DNA of 60,000 nt from Nematostella vectensis (taxonomy: Eukaryota > Cnidaria > Anthozoa > Actiniaria > Edwardsiidae). The stretch covers positions 17,818,953-17,878,952 of the forward strand of contig NC_064036.1 in assembly GCF_932526225.1 (NCBI RefSeq). The letters are read 5' to 3'. The notes beneath the pieces were generated by a model, which saw only the letters and a list, made by a program, of their open reading frames with translations, was not told the origin of the DNA and made no database searches. The position numbers were made by a program, and so were the translations under genes. Of this stretch, positions 12,480-24,800 are shown one piece after another; within the stretch, counting starts at the first letter, position 1, and every line of letters starts with the position of its first letter.

Positions 12480-12870
12480 CCCTGCTACTATATGACCGAA
12501 CAAGTACAGAGAGTTGGAAGTAGACAAGGCAAGAATGCAGCTCTTCGTGAAGAAAGGAACAGCATTTGATGTCATTCACTGACGAAGGCAGCTATCATAC
12601 AACACACCACAAAAGCTGCCATTCAAGCAGAGCATTGTTGGGGGCAAAGCACTCCTTCCTGCCTCAGTACTTCCGTCTTTTTAGCAGAATGGACATCAGT
12701 TGCCAGCCGCTTTGGACAAACGCTACTAAGGCTTTCCAAGGCGTGCCAAGAAGCCAAAGAACTATTAGATGAGGAACAAAGAGCTATTAGATGCAAGATA
12801 GGCTGCCCAGCACGCTGCACTTGCACCCAAGCCAGCATGAAATGTTCAGCCCTTTGCAGCTGTGTAACGA
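12480..12870 (+). pseudogene. Decayed transposon protein, cysteine-rich tail
   Basis: This lies in the interior of the TIR element. Several frames have to be read across stops and shifts. About 12535-12660 resembles a module I remember from uncharacterised cnidarian repeat proteins ('...GxxxExIPPTxxAL...H..RA.YQAG..WG'); that recollection is not verified here. The clearest part is 12776-12870, which reads as a cysteine-rich segment, C-x3-C-x3-C-x-C, then seven residues, then C-x3-C-x-C, in one frame. The protein's role is unknown; a transposon-encoded DNA-binding or capture protein is the natural guess from position. It is broken and cannot be functional as it stands. Confidence 0.45.
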
Positions 12871-13024
12871 TAAAGCTGTAAGATATCTGAACTGTATTAA
12901 ATGAAGCTAGCAGAAACCTAATCAGGTTTGCCTTTTCTACAACTTTATCAAATGAATTTCATGAATATTTTAGTCGTAGACTTTTAAACAAGATGTGCAT
13001 CTCTGTGCTTTCAAAAATGACAAA

Positions 13025-13200
13025 TTTAATCTCCGGTGCAAAATGGCGGCAACTTTAATCAACCATATTGGTCGGTGATAAAAGCCGATTTTATCTTGGC
13101 TCCATAGCTTATCTTATAAAGGTTATTAAAAACTACAACTGCAATAAAATCGGTGTCTTTTGCTAGAGAGTGCGGGGTGAAATAAACGTCCGAGGTTTTA
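13025..13200. repeat. Diverged copy of the TIR sequence
   Basis: This stretch is a direct, lower-identity relative of the right TIR at 17789-17955. It shares 'caaaatggcggc', 'ggctc(c/t)atagc', 'ttattaaaaactа'-type wording ('attaaaaactac') and a terminal 'cgtccg'-like end. It may be a subterminal repeat of the same element or the right end of an older, shorter copy that pairs with 11479-11660. Confidence 0.5.
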
Positions 13201-13577
13201 CCATCGACTACTTCCGGTTAAAGGTGACTATCTCCTTGAAAGTTCTAAGAATGAAAAATATGCGGTTATTTTTAGCAATCTTGGGTTTTAATACATTTTG
13301 TGACTTTCATTTTAGTCGTCTAGTGGCAAAACATTATCAAACTTTGCAAGTTTATTTACTTTTTTGAAAAAGGTAGTTTACTTTTGCGAGCACACATGAC
13401 CGCCGTCATGGTCGGTTGTCCTTGGAGCTCTGGAGGGAAAATTTGTTAAGCCGTCAAGCTTTCTTCCCTTCCTGCTCGTCTATTTGCTCTTCAATGTCGT
13501 ATATGTATTATCTATAATAGTGTGTTCATTGAAGGAAGTGAATATTCAATTTATAAAAGTGCTTTGGCACTGTTAGT

Positions 13578-14417
13578 ATGGCTAGCGACTTCATGGCGAT
13601 CGAGGACCTCCTCGCTAGAAAGTTGGACGAGAAGCTACGGCCCATGAAATCAAGCCTCAAAGATCTATCCTCACAACTGGCGGAGGCTGTGAACTCGCTT
13701 GCTTTTCTGCACGACCAATGTGATATGTTAACCGAAAAGTGAAATTTCTTGAGTCAAGGAACACAAGTCTCGAAACGGAGAACAAGCTAATTAAAGTGGA
13801 ACTCAACAAAATGGCGGGAGATTTGAATACTACGAAGAAGTCCCTTGTCGACATAGAACAGTGCTCGAGGAGGGATTGTTTCGAGATTAAAGGCGTTCCG
13901 GTAACACCTACGGAGAACACGAACGACGTACTAAAAAATGTAGGAGACCTTATGGAAGTCGAAATCTTAGAAGAAGACATAAGCACAAGCCACAGGCTAC
14001 AGGCTCCGAGACCGAATCCCAACCAGCGCCCAGCTAAGCCAGTAGTACATGTTAACACGCCGACTGCATCAATTATTGTCAAATTTGCACGCAGAGATGT
14101 TCGAGACCGATTTTATGCCGGTCGGAAACATCTCCGAGATAAATCCGTACGGGACATTGGTCTCACACGGTCCGAACAAGATCTACATTTCGGAAAGTTT
14201 GAGTCCAGGCAACAGGGAGCTGTTCAAGGCGGCGTTAAGCGCCAGGCATGATCTGAAGTTCAAGTACATTTGGACGCAGAATGGAAAAGTGTTCCTGAGG
14301 AAAAATAACGATAGCCAAGCTGTGCTGATCAGTAAATCACAGGATTTACTCCACCTCAAGCAACGAGAAGACCAAGATTCACAAGAGGTAGAGTCAGCAA
14401 ATTTAACAGACACGTAA
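13578..14417 (+). pseudogene. LINE ORF1, frameshifted
   Basis: The start ATG at 13578 opens a coiled-coil-like segment rich in K, E and L. A one-base loss near 13738 throws the frame into a stop at 13739-13741; the next frame (13739-14251) continues the coiled coil and then a basic RNA-binding-type domain ('CSRRDCFEIKGVP', 'KFARRDVRDRFYAGRK'). A second shift near 14100-14140 moves the reading to the frame ending at 14415-14417, which holds the typical ORF1 C-terminal wording ('YISESLSPGNRELF'). In this LINE group the protein binds element RNA. It is broken in at least two places. Confidence 0.8.
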
Positions 14418-14433
14418 GTCAAGTACCTATTGA

Positions 14434-17290
14434 TGTCTAATTTAAATGAAGATTCCTGTCGAACCTGTCGACAGTCACTCAAGAAGGACGATAGAGCTAT
14501 TGAATGTGACCAGCGCATATGTTGGTTTCACCTAAAATGCACATGCTTACCGGTCAAAGAATTTAGATATAAATAAAAAAAACAAATGAATCTTGGTTAT
14601 GTGAATCGTGCCGCTCAGAATCTTTTCCATTCAATAGCTTAATTAAGCCTGAACTTCTTGATTTATCATAAAATTCGAATTCTAGCTGTCTCTGCTCTAA
14701 GAGCTTATCAATTGACTATTTAAAAGAACTACGGAGATTTGAGATCTTGTCAAAATTAGGCAACAAAACTAATAATTTCCCTACTCCTTCCAACGAAGAC
14801 TGCTCAGACAGTTTACCCTGTGGAGTAAACTTTAAATACTATTCAGCCCATGATTTTCATAGTAGTACCGAAATTAGTCAATCAATTTGCCACAATACAT
14901 TTTCGGTTATGCATTGTAACATCAGGTTTTGATAGCTTTCACTCATTGTTAGCCGAGCTGAAGCACCCGTTTAATGTCATTGGGCTCTCCGAAATCAAGT
15001 ATAATAAGGACCGTGTTTACAGTACATTAAATACGGAGCTAGAAGGCTATGATTTTATTTTTGAACCAAGTAATACGGAAGCAGGCGGAGCAGGTTTCTA
15101 TATACAAAATAACATCTCCTACAACATTCGCGCAGACCTTTCTTCCTCGAGCAATTTCCATGAGATAATTTGGATAGAAATCGAAAACAAAAAAAATCAA
15201 AACACTTTATGTGGTGTTGCTTACCGACACCCCAATTCAGAAATAGATAACTTTACAAACACGCTTAACGAAACCATCGATAAGATAAATAAAGGAAAAT
15301 AAGTTTTGCATACTAATGGGGGACATGAATATTAACGCATTGAATTGTAGCTCAGATAAGGCCACGGATGATTTATAAATACAATGGCATCCTACTCATT
15401 CCAACAACACATTCTCCAACCTACCCGCATCACTAATCACTCTGCAACGCTTATTGATCACATTTTCTTTAACTCTTTTCAACATCACACCATTAGCGGG
15501 AATGTTGATTATGATTTGACGGATCAGCTACCGAATTTTTTGATAATTAACAAATTTACTGAACTCCCTCGTAGATTCAAATTATACCGCCGAGATAACT
15601 CTCATTATGACGAGTCCGCGGTAGTGCATGATATGCAGGCCATAAACTGGGAGCATTGTTTTTCGCACTGTAAAGACGTAAACGACTACTTTGACTCTTT
15701 CTACGCTTCAGTAGAAAGGATTATTGACAAACACGCCCCCCTGAAAAAACTTTCTAGAAAGGAAATCAAATTCCTTTCCAAACCATGGATCACAACAGGA
15801 ATCAAACACTCAATTGTTATTAAAAATAAACTCTATAAACAGTTTCTCAATACTCAGAATTCCTTTATACATAATAAGTTTAAACTATACAGAAATAAAC
15901 TTAAACGTCTATTAATGGCCAGCAAGGAAAAATATTATGAAGACTATTTTTCAGCACATCTTAAGAACGTTAAAGAAATATGGAAAGTATAAAACAAATA
16001 ATCACTCTTAAAGCATCTCCGGTTTCCATTCCGAATAAAATTATAACTAGTGACTCGGTGCTTACGGACCCAACAGCCATTTCTAATGCCTTTAACAACT
16101 ACTTCACAAACATTGGAAAAAATCTAGCAAATGATATTCCAGACACTGCGAAATCCTTCTCTTACTATTTGAAAAAACGGCAGCCAAATAGTTTTTGCCT
16201 TTTCCCGATTCTACCCAACTCAACTCAAACAAGTCAACGGGGCCCTTCAGTATTCCCACGCGAGTTCTAAAATCTGCAAGCTCCATTTTATCTAAGCCCT
16301 TGGCAATGCTGTAAAATTTTTCAATCGAGCCAGGCATAGTCCCAGACAAGTTCAAGATCGCTAAGATGATCCCATCTCCATCTCCATCTCCTACGGAGTT
16401 CCCCAAGTGTCTGATCTTGGTCCGGTTCTTTTTCTACTATACATTAACGACTTTAACAACTCCTCCCAAACCCTAGACTTTAACATATTTGCAGATGATT
16501 CCAATTTGTTCTATTTAAACAAAAACCTAACCAATTTAGAATCTACCGTGAAGTACGAACTAAAACATACATACGTGGCTCTGTACCAATAAACTCTCTC
16601 TAAATATAGATAAAACTAACTTTGTATTATTCCATCCTCCTCAGGAAAAAGTAACTAATCCTATAAAACTAAAGATAAACAATAAACCAATCAAATCAGA
16701 AAAATTCATAAAATACTTAGGAATAATGATTGACTCACATCTTAACTGGAAATGCCACATAACGGAGCTTTGCAAAAAACTTAAACGTAATCTAGGAGCA
16801 CTCTCAAAGATACGTTACTTTGTCAACATTAACATTTTGAAACAACTATATTATTCACTTGTTTTTCCCCATATAACTTACGGAATTTTAGTATGGGGCA
16901 ACACCTATAGTACAACACTAAAACCTCTCTTTATAATGCAAAAACCTGAAAACGTGCGATACGAATAATGACTTTTTCTAAATTCGATGCCCCATCTTTT
17001 CCCCCATCTTCAAACAACTAGGACTTCTCAAGGTTAAATATATAGTTTACTTCCACACAGCGCTATTTATGTACCAATACCACTCTGGAACTCTCCCCAC
17101 AACTTTTGACTCTTTCTTTCATATAATTTCCCACAAATACAACACCCGACTTTCTGCCAAATCTAGTTACATCCTACCTAAAGCACGAACCAACTACGGG
17201 AAATTCAACATCCGATTTAGAGGTGTACAAATTTGGAACGAACTCACCAAAAATGACAAAGACCTAAATATGAAATCCTTCAAAAAAAAA
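14434..17290 (+). pseudogene. LINE ORF2: PHD finger, endonuclease, RT, decayed
   Basis: The ATG at 14434 is followed by CxxC, C, C, HxxC spacing of a PHD-like zinc finger, whose last CxxC lies past stop codons near 14600. The endonuclease spans about 14900-15500 ('NVIGLSEIKYNKD', 'CGVAYRHPNSEID'), interrupted by shifts near 14900 and 15300. The linker and RT start at 15384-16270. The palm is truncated: sequence runs from 'KIAKMIP'-like wording straight to the GVPQ-type block near 16390, so several hundred bases of the RT core are missing. FADD (near 16490) and the C-terminal 'YLGIMIDSHLNWKCHI' region (16710) remain. The protein normally cuts DNA and reverse-transcribes element RNA; this copy cannot. 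Confidence 0.85.
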
Positions 17291-18599
17291 AAAAATTATC
17301 AGACGACATGGTCGCCACCTATTAACCCACTCGTCTTCACCTGTAACCCATACTATCACCTAATTCTTGGCCATATATTCCTTCCTTCCTTTTGTCTTTG
17401 TTTCCGCTCTGCTTGTACCAGCTTGTATTCTTGTCGTATCCTTGTTGTATCCTTGTCGTGTCTCTATATTTGTTTTTTTCTCGTACATTCTTGCTTATGC
17501 ACACAGCCTCCAGATCTCCAAATTAGGATTTTTCCCTAACATTTAAGTGCACCCTAGCCCGTTTAGCTCTCAAGCTATTCTAGGGTGCCCGCACCGAAGC
17601 ATTGTCCCCCCTTGGTATGCACTCTAGGGTTGTTTTTCTCCTCTCCCTCTCAATAAATATATGAATATAAAAAGAAAAAAAGAAAAAGAAGTGTAATATT
17701 ATATCTCTAATGAAAAACAAAAACCCTATGTAACACTTAATTTTGTGTGCAAATAAAAGATGTTTGTTGTTTTGTTTGTTGTTACTTCCGGTTCAAAATG
17801 GCGGCCAAATCAATATTCATTATTAATCACAAAATAAAGCCGTTCTGAGGTTGGCTCTATAGCCTATCTTGTAAAGGGTATTAAAAACTATCACTATGCT
17901 AAAATTGGTAGCTTTAGCAAAAAGTGCGCAATTCAAACACATATCCGCCGGACTAAATAAGAATTCTTCAGGGCAGTCTAACTAAAGACGAAAATTTAGC
18001 AGAGTCGGATACCAATTTTTTGGTGTATTGTATTTATTCTTCTGGTTCACGAACACGGCTATTAAGGCTTTTTGTATTTATCAGTTTTCTTTAAGAATGT
18101 CTTTCTCCCAAAACTGTTATTTCAAGTATAGCTTTTACAAGTTTTGTCCCGATGTGGTTATCTTGTGCATATAATAGAGAGAATTATTAACTTTGTTTTT
18201 CACAATTTTATCGATTTTCTTTTCTTCTTTAATAAAATGGCCCGGACCCCTCCTTCGTATAGTAAGTTCAATGTAAAGTCACTTTTATTCCTCTTGTCTT
18301 TATATGATTGTTGGTACTTCTTTTTAAGCCAAAAAAATTAATTTCCTAATATATTCACGGATAAATCTTAAGTATTTTTTCATCAGTTTTCACAATCAAG
18401 GTGATAACAAGTTTACTCCAGATATGCGAAATTTATAATACCGATTCTTTATTTCATTCACCATTGTCTAATTTTCGCATCTCGAAAAAGCACGCAACAG
18501 AAAAGAAAAATTCCTATCACCGGTAGATAACCACGCAGAACTCAAACCAGTTTCAGTTTTACTAAGTTTTCCGATGAAAACAAAGTCCGGATGGAATGT

Positions 18600-18869
18600 G
18601 GAAATTTTGTTGTTGCTGTCTTATTATTTTTTGCGAGGAATAACATTTTTTTGCTTGATTGAAAACGTGACCAGAACTGCGTGAGCCAATCAGATCGGTA
18701 AACTGAGACCATGTGATCAGCAGATCAAACATTACCTCGAAGCTCGTTATACGAAAAGTATGGCTACGCTGGTGAAATCCGCGGTGAATTTGGCTTCAAT
18801 ATAGGTTGAATTACGGGAAAGATGGGATAAACAGGATACCGAAATGCCTCGGTAGAGGTGCAACCGCCA
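18600..18869 (+). promoter_or_regulatory. Candidate promoter of the PH-domain gene
   Basis: The 270 bases before the start codon carry a CCAAT box in good context (18683-18687, 'gagccaatcag') and no TATA box near a plausible start. The translation start itself has a strong context (gccaATGG). The transcription start cannot be read from sequence. Confidence 0.4.
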
Positions 18870-21800
18870 ATGGAAAGGAGTGAAAAGTTTTTGGGTGAGT
18901 TATTTTTGTTTTTGTAGCGTGCCCAGCTGAGAGCATCGCACACTTCACCAGTTCACCGTGCCGATCGGTTTATTAAGTTATTATTATTTTCTTTCTAAAC
19001 CGTCCATACTCCATCAAAATCAGCCAGGGAGACAGCTACATATTGTTCTATTATTCCTGAAAAGATTTTAGCGTCCTTTGATGTTTACTTTAAGCAGAAA
19101 GCCATTTAGTACCCTTTTTACTTTTTAGTAAATAAATTTACGTGTTGTTTCCTTTCTAAATACAATCGACAGCCATAAGCCAAACGCTCTCAGGGCTTGA
19201 GAATTTTCTTCGAGATGTCTTAGCCAATGAAGGATTAAGCAAAGAGGCTGATGAGCAACGAAGAGAGTTTCTGAAGAAGCTAGAAGTCGTCTCTTCACCG
19301 CCAACTCTTCCGCCAAGACCAGCCAAGTTAGCAGTGGAAAAGAGATCTCCCTTTGGGAACGTGTCAAGCAAGGAAGCTATCGGAAGCGGCGACGAAAGCC
19401 AAACATCAGTGTATTCTCACTACAGAAACGACAATATCGAAGATCCAGTAGCATTTGCTCAACAGCAAAGGGAATTATCGAGGAATTTCACGTTTTATTC
19501 CGGAGGATACGCAGGGAGAAGAGAGGTTTTTGACTTACCGCCGATAGCTGGGGCTTCCGTAAAGAAGGTTTGTGTTTAGTCAGCGATCGCTGCAAATGTT
19601 TACAAAATGCCACATAGTTGATATTCTGTTCTTTGACCCTATAGATTAGCTAGTCGAAGTTCAGCACGAGTACGCCGTATTGCATAAAATAACTTATAAG
19701 ACCTCTTGTCCCGCAGGCCAGACTTCGTTGGTTGTTGCAACTTTGATCTCTTTGACTTTGTTTTGTTTAAATCTCTTTTGGTGATCTCTTTTGAGCAAAG
19801 GCTTACTAACGGCTTTGTGTTGGTAAATATTCGCTGGTTTTGTGAATCTTTCTCGGGCTAGTTTAGGTTTCACGCTGTATTTTCGTGGTGTTTTATCGAC
19901 AACAGACGGTTTATTGAACTTTGCGTGATAATCGTCCCACTTTCTAACCCAATGTCAAAATAAATAAAAAATACGCGAATTGAGCGCAGATGAGTTCAAC
20001 TCCCTTCAAAATTATCAAAGAATACTCAACCTAAAACTGTGTTGCTTCATCAAAAAGTCACCTCTAGCTGGGGTAATCTATATTTACCGTGTATTTACCG
20101 GGGGACGTACAATGAATGCGTATCCCAAAATACCCGGATTTCTTGGCGAGCACGCATTTGATAACCTTGAAACAATATTTCCACGTTTTCATGACTAGAG
20201 CGTGGTTTACAAGGGTTAATCTTTCGCCATACAAATGTGCTGATAAGTAATTACTACAACGGACGATCCTTGACTTCTTTACTTCAAAATTTTAAGTATT
20301 TCCTTGAAGCCACCACCTTCTGGTAGAATAAGTTAGTTATTGACGGCTAGAAGACACGCATGTCTGAATTAGGTCCAATGGTTATCGCTTTACACTTGTG
20401 TTCATTTACAATTATAATTTCCGAAGTGATGCTATCTTACGATATTACGATAACCTTGTTATCGCCGATCCAAATTGTTCTTTCCTGAATAGTATTTCCA
20501 GGGTTCTGTTTACTAGGCTAAGAAGAATTGTGTTTATAAAGTATAAACTAGTTAGATTTATTGTATTAATATGTATACACACTATTGACATTTCCCTCTT
20601 TATTGTTATTGTTCAGCACAAGAAACAAAGCATTTAACATCTTCTATTTATTTAGTACACATAGCTGGTTTATTAGAATGGACTTGATTGCGTTATTGTC
20701 CAAAGTGTTATAAATACATTCTTTTTCTATTGTTTTTTAGTAATTTTTTATGCTGTCACTTCAGGGTTATATGATTAGAATATTATGGATGAGTGATGTT
20801 TTAGAATTTAGTAATAGGTTTCTTGTTTTTTTTTTAAAGATAATTTAATGTTCTGCCTATATAACATCAGATCTTTGCCAAATGATTATTTTCCCTAGTA
20901 TGCTTTTCTTATGAATTTCTCTACAACGGAACCCTTTCGGAAGAAGGTTGCAGCAAATGTCATCACCATCACTAATTGTCCTTTTTAAGTCCTTAATAAA
21001 AAGGTGCCCTTATGAAGTGATTGTCCTTAATAACAAGGTGCCCTTATAAAGTGAGTGTTCTTAGAGCAAGGTTTAACTATAGTTTTCAGGGAGTTAGAGT
21101 TTCCCATAGGAAGAATTATCCCAAAGGGAAGCAGAGCTAGTTTCGGCCATCCAGGTATTTGGGAATCTATTGTAGATATGATATTTGTATATACAGTACC
21201 AGGTATACCAGGATTCCGTCAATTATATGTTACCCATGAAGTGCTGTGGGCTCTGGGCATTATTTGAAATAGGTGTAAACTAGAAATGACCATAATATTT
21301 TGTTTTTTTCAGCCAAAAGGTTCTGCCCGCAGCAGTGGGAGTGATGAGACGATCTACGAGCGTCTTAGTATAAGCAGTGATAAATTTAATGCTGATGATA
21401 CGTCATTCAGCCCTGAGATAAGAACCTCCCAGGACAACAGCACAAATACTCCTATTGGGCCCAGAGGGACTGGCAATCGAAGCTCTGTGAGCAGAGGCAA
21501 GCTTGCCGCTCCATGGTAAGCAAAGATGGGACTTTTCTGGGACAAATAAAATAATATAGGAAGAAGTAGATAGGACCCCTTTACAGCACAAACAATAAAA
21601 ACACTTAAAATATGTTGTTGAGTGTCTTCTGATGATTCAGATGTGAAGATTCAGACACTGAGATTGTTGGGAAACATAGCTAGGCTCCACGTCAGGTGCC
21701 TCCTTGTGTGTTTTGTTAATAAAGCACTGGGGGTTGTCACTACCAGAGGGCTGATAGCATCCCAAGCGGTTCTTTTACATCGTGGTTCAAGTTGTTGTAG

Positions 21801-24800
21801 GGCAGCTTGAAAAGACAGGACCTCCGGTTTAGTGTCCTTATCTAAGAAGACAGGAGAATAACTTCAACTCACTTGTAACACAAATTCAAATAAAGGCATG
21901 AACTCGGAAAAATCCCCAGTCAGACCAAGGATTTGAAGCTGGGCCACAGGGGTGAGGGCCAAAGGCGCTAACACCCTAGGCCACTTGTGCTTCCACTTTT
22001 GGCAGTTGTTTAGATAGTTTTAAAAGATCTGTCTATCATGTAGGTGCTGTAGGTGTTTATGAATTTTTTAATATACATGAACAAACATTCTTTTACAGCC
22101 GTTGTCATTTTTTACTTGTGAAAGCATTTACAAGCTATTGTGGGGACTTATTTGTCTTTCAATTGTTGGATGGTCAGATCTATCATCTGTAAATTTTAGC
22201 ACTTGCTGGTCTCGAGGCTTTCCTGTTGTTTGTTTGAATTTGTGCTGAAAACATGAGTAACCAAAACTGTGACTTTAAGCAGGTTCTTTGTTTGCAGGTA
22301 AAACGTTTTCATCCAGGGTCCAGGGTTCGATCCCCTCTGTTTCCACAATTTTTATTATGATATTTTATTATAGCTGTTTTTATTATATTATTTTTTATAT
22401 GATTTTTTATTATGTTGTTTTCAAAATATGATTATTAAATTATTTTTTATTATTTTTTTTGTAGGTTCAAGAAAGAGATCAAGGTTCAAGAGGAGGTGTA
22501 TGTTCAAGACTTGGAGAATAATGTCATTCAGGGATACCTGAAGGACGTCAAGGTGAACAAGAGGCGGTGGTGTGTGATCAAAGATGACAAGCTGTACATC
22601 TTTAAGACTCGTGATGACCCTGCTATGCATATCATTGATCTACCTCAATGCAACATCGGTGTGGATGATAAAAAGAAGATCAGTTATTCGTTTCGGTTGA
22701 GCCAGCAAAGCACTGGTAACCCACTGGTTCACTTAGCCATAGAACAAGGACATGACCTATCACCCTGGATGAGTGCAGTCATGGCGGCAGCTGTGCGGCG
22801 CAGTAGCAGTTACAGGCCCCTCAGCCCTTTGTGGAATATGTCTGCTTCAATGAATGCTCACAGCTCCTCATCGCTGGGTTTCATGTCTTTCGACATAAAG
22901 TCAGAGAAGGATGGTGACACGATCAGCAATACCTATGAAGTACCAATTGAACTGCTACCTGTGAGTCCTCAAAGATTTTTAATGTTTGTCTATCCCACTT
23001 GTGAGCAATATAAAAGTAAATGTCCTTATTTTGCAGGAGATGCTGAGTTCTTCTGGTTATCTCCCCAAACAAAGCACACCCATGCGAAGCCCCAGTGATG
23101 ATGGCTACGATGCTCCCCTCCCACCCCTCCCTACAGAGCTCTCAAGCCACAATGACTCATCATCATCAGAAAGCAGTTCAGATGAGGATGATGCGAGTGA
23201 GCAGCATGCATCAAGGAGAGATATGGATACCACTGACTCCAATGCAGTAGAGGGCACACAAAGCTTCATCATCAGACCTGACGGTGATAAGATTCTTTAT
23301 CCATATCATGGTGATGATGAAAGAAGATCTCTCAGGCTTGACAGCGATCAGAGTGGCACCCAGCTTAGCTACACAAGTGACGATGGTGGGAGTGGCGGGA
23401 TGAGGGAGGACCGGTCGGGCAGCATGTCAAGAAAGAGGAGCTCCACAGTCCTCAGCACGGTCAGCCAGGACTCAGTAGGGTCTGATGTGGATATGATGCC
23501 TAAACCAATACAGGTAAAACAGGCTTACATACATTCTATCCCAGAAATGCTGGAAATCATATTCTTCATTATATACACTCTGTCTGAATTATACATTTTC
23601 CAATACCTTTAACATTTTAGCCGCCAAGGAAGACAAGCCTGCTTTCTGGACCACGCATGAAACGCAGGAGAAAGCAAGCATCTGCAGAGAGTGAGGTACG
23701 CTTTCTACAAGATCCTGATGCAACGCACAGTGGGATACTTTTTCAAAAGCGGCCTCTGGGTGTGACCTCCAAGCGCTACTGCAAACTGATTGGCAACCAT
23801 CTCATTTGTTACAGGTCAGTGCATACTCCACCAGGAGATGGTGTTGTACCAAGATTACCCTGCACCTCAGCATTTGTGCTTAGACACCCAGTTGTTATGT
23901 GATATTAGGGGGAGTAGGGTGCTACCAAGAGAAGGGGGTAGGGTGATTTAGTTTTATTCTAGGGGGAGTAGGGGGATACCAAGGGAAGGGGTGAAGGGTG
24001 ATTTAGTTTTATTCTAGGGGGGGTAGGGGGATACCAAGGGAAGGGGTGAAGGGTGGTTTAGTGTTATTCTAGGGGGAGTAGGGGATACCAAGGGAAGGGG
24101 TGAAGGGTGATTTAGTGTTATTCTAGGGGGAGTAGGGGGATACCAAGGGAAGGGGTGAAGGGTGATTTAGTTTTATTCTAGGGGGGGTAGGGGGATACCA
24201 AGGGAAGGGGTGAAGGGTGGTTTAGTGTTATTCTAGGGGGAGTAGGGGATACCAAGGGAAGGGGTGAAGGATGATTTAGTGTTATTCTAGGGGGGAGTAG
24301 GGGGATACCAAGGGAAGGGGCGAAGGGTGATTAAGTGTTATTCTAGGGGGAGTAGGGGATACCAAAGGAAGGGTTTGATAGGTGGTTTAGTGTTATTCTA
24401 GGGGGGAGTAGGGGATACCAAGGGAAGGGGTTGAAGGGTGATTTAGTGTTATTCTAGTGGGAGTAGCGGATACCAAGGGAAGGCGTGAAGGGTGGTTTAG
24501 TTTTATTCTAGGGGGAGTAGGGGGATACCAAGGGAAGGGGTGAAGGGTGATTTAGTGTTATACTAGGGGGAGTAGGGGATACCAAGGGAAGGGGTGAAGG
24601 GTGGTTTAGTGTTATTCTAGGGGGAGTAGGGGATACCAAGGGAAGGGGTGAAGGGTGATTTAGTGTTATTCTAGGGGGGAGTAGGGGGATACCAAGGGAA
24701 GGGGCGAAGGGAGATTTAGTGTTATTCTAGGGGGAGTAGGGGATACCAAAGGAAGGGTTTGATAGGTGGTTTAGTGTTATTCTAGGGGGGAGTAGGGGAT

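Larger units (their letters stand above)
13560..17695 (+). mobile_element. CR1-like non-LTR retrotransposon (dead LINE)
   Basis: A two-ORF LINE lies in the sense orientation: ORF1 at 13578-14417, ORF2 at 14434-17290, then a short 3' region and an A-rich tail ('aaaaagaaaaaaagaaaaag' near 17670). It has an apurinic-type endonuclease and a reverse transcriptase with an FADD box, and a PHD-like finger at the start of ORF2. ORF organisation suggests the CR1/L2/Rex assemblage, but I cannot place it exactly. Frameshifts in both ORFs and a deletion in the RT show it is inactive. It sits between the arms of the TIR element and so inserted into it. Confidence 0.85.
10421..18037. mobile_element. Long-TIR DNA element with nested insertions
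   Basis: The segment 11479-11660 is the reverse complement of about 17780-17955 at high identity, including 'ccgccattttgaaccggaag' paired with its complement at 17789-17808. Beyond those blocks a further inverted match pairs 10421-10474 with about 17975-18037 (shared 'aaattttcgtcttta'). On the left the two TIR blocks are separated by a TTAA-type element (10479-11475), and on the right half a LINE (about 13.5-17.7 kb) fills the interior. The internal stretch 11.7-13.4 kb holds a decayed reading frame. A more diverged relative of the right TIR lies at 13025-13200, so the exact outer partner is not certain. Confidence 0.65.

Noticed and set aside
20398-20637. 79-codon frame in intron 2
   Set aside because: Strongly AT-driven composition, no domain and no splice support.
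22324-22334. tRNA gene
   Set aside because: Only a B-box-like word is present; no cloverleaf, A box or terminator could be fitted.
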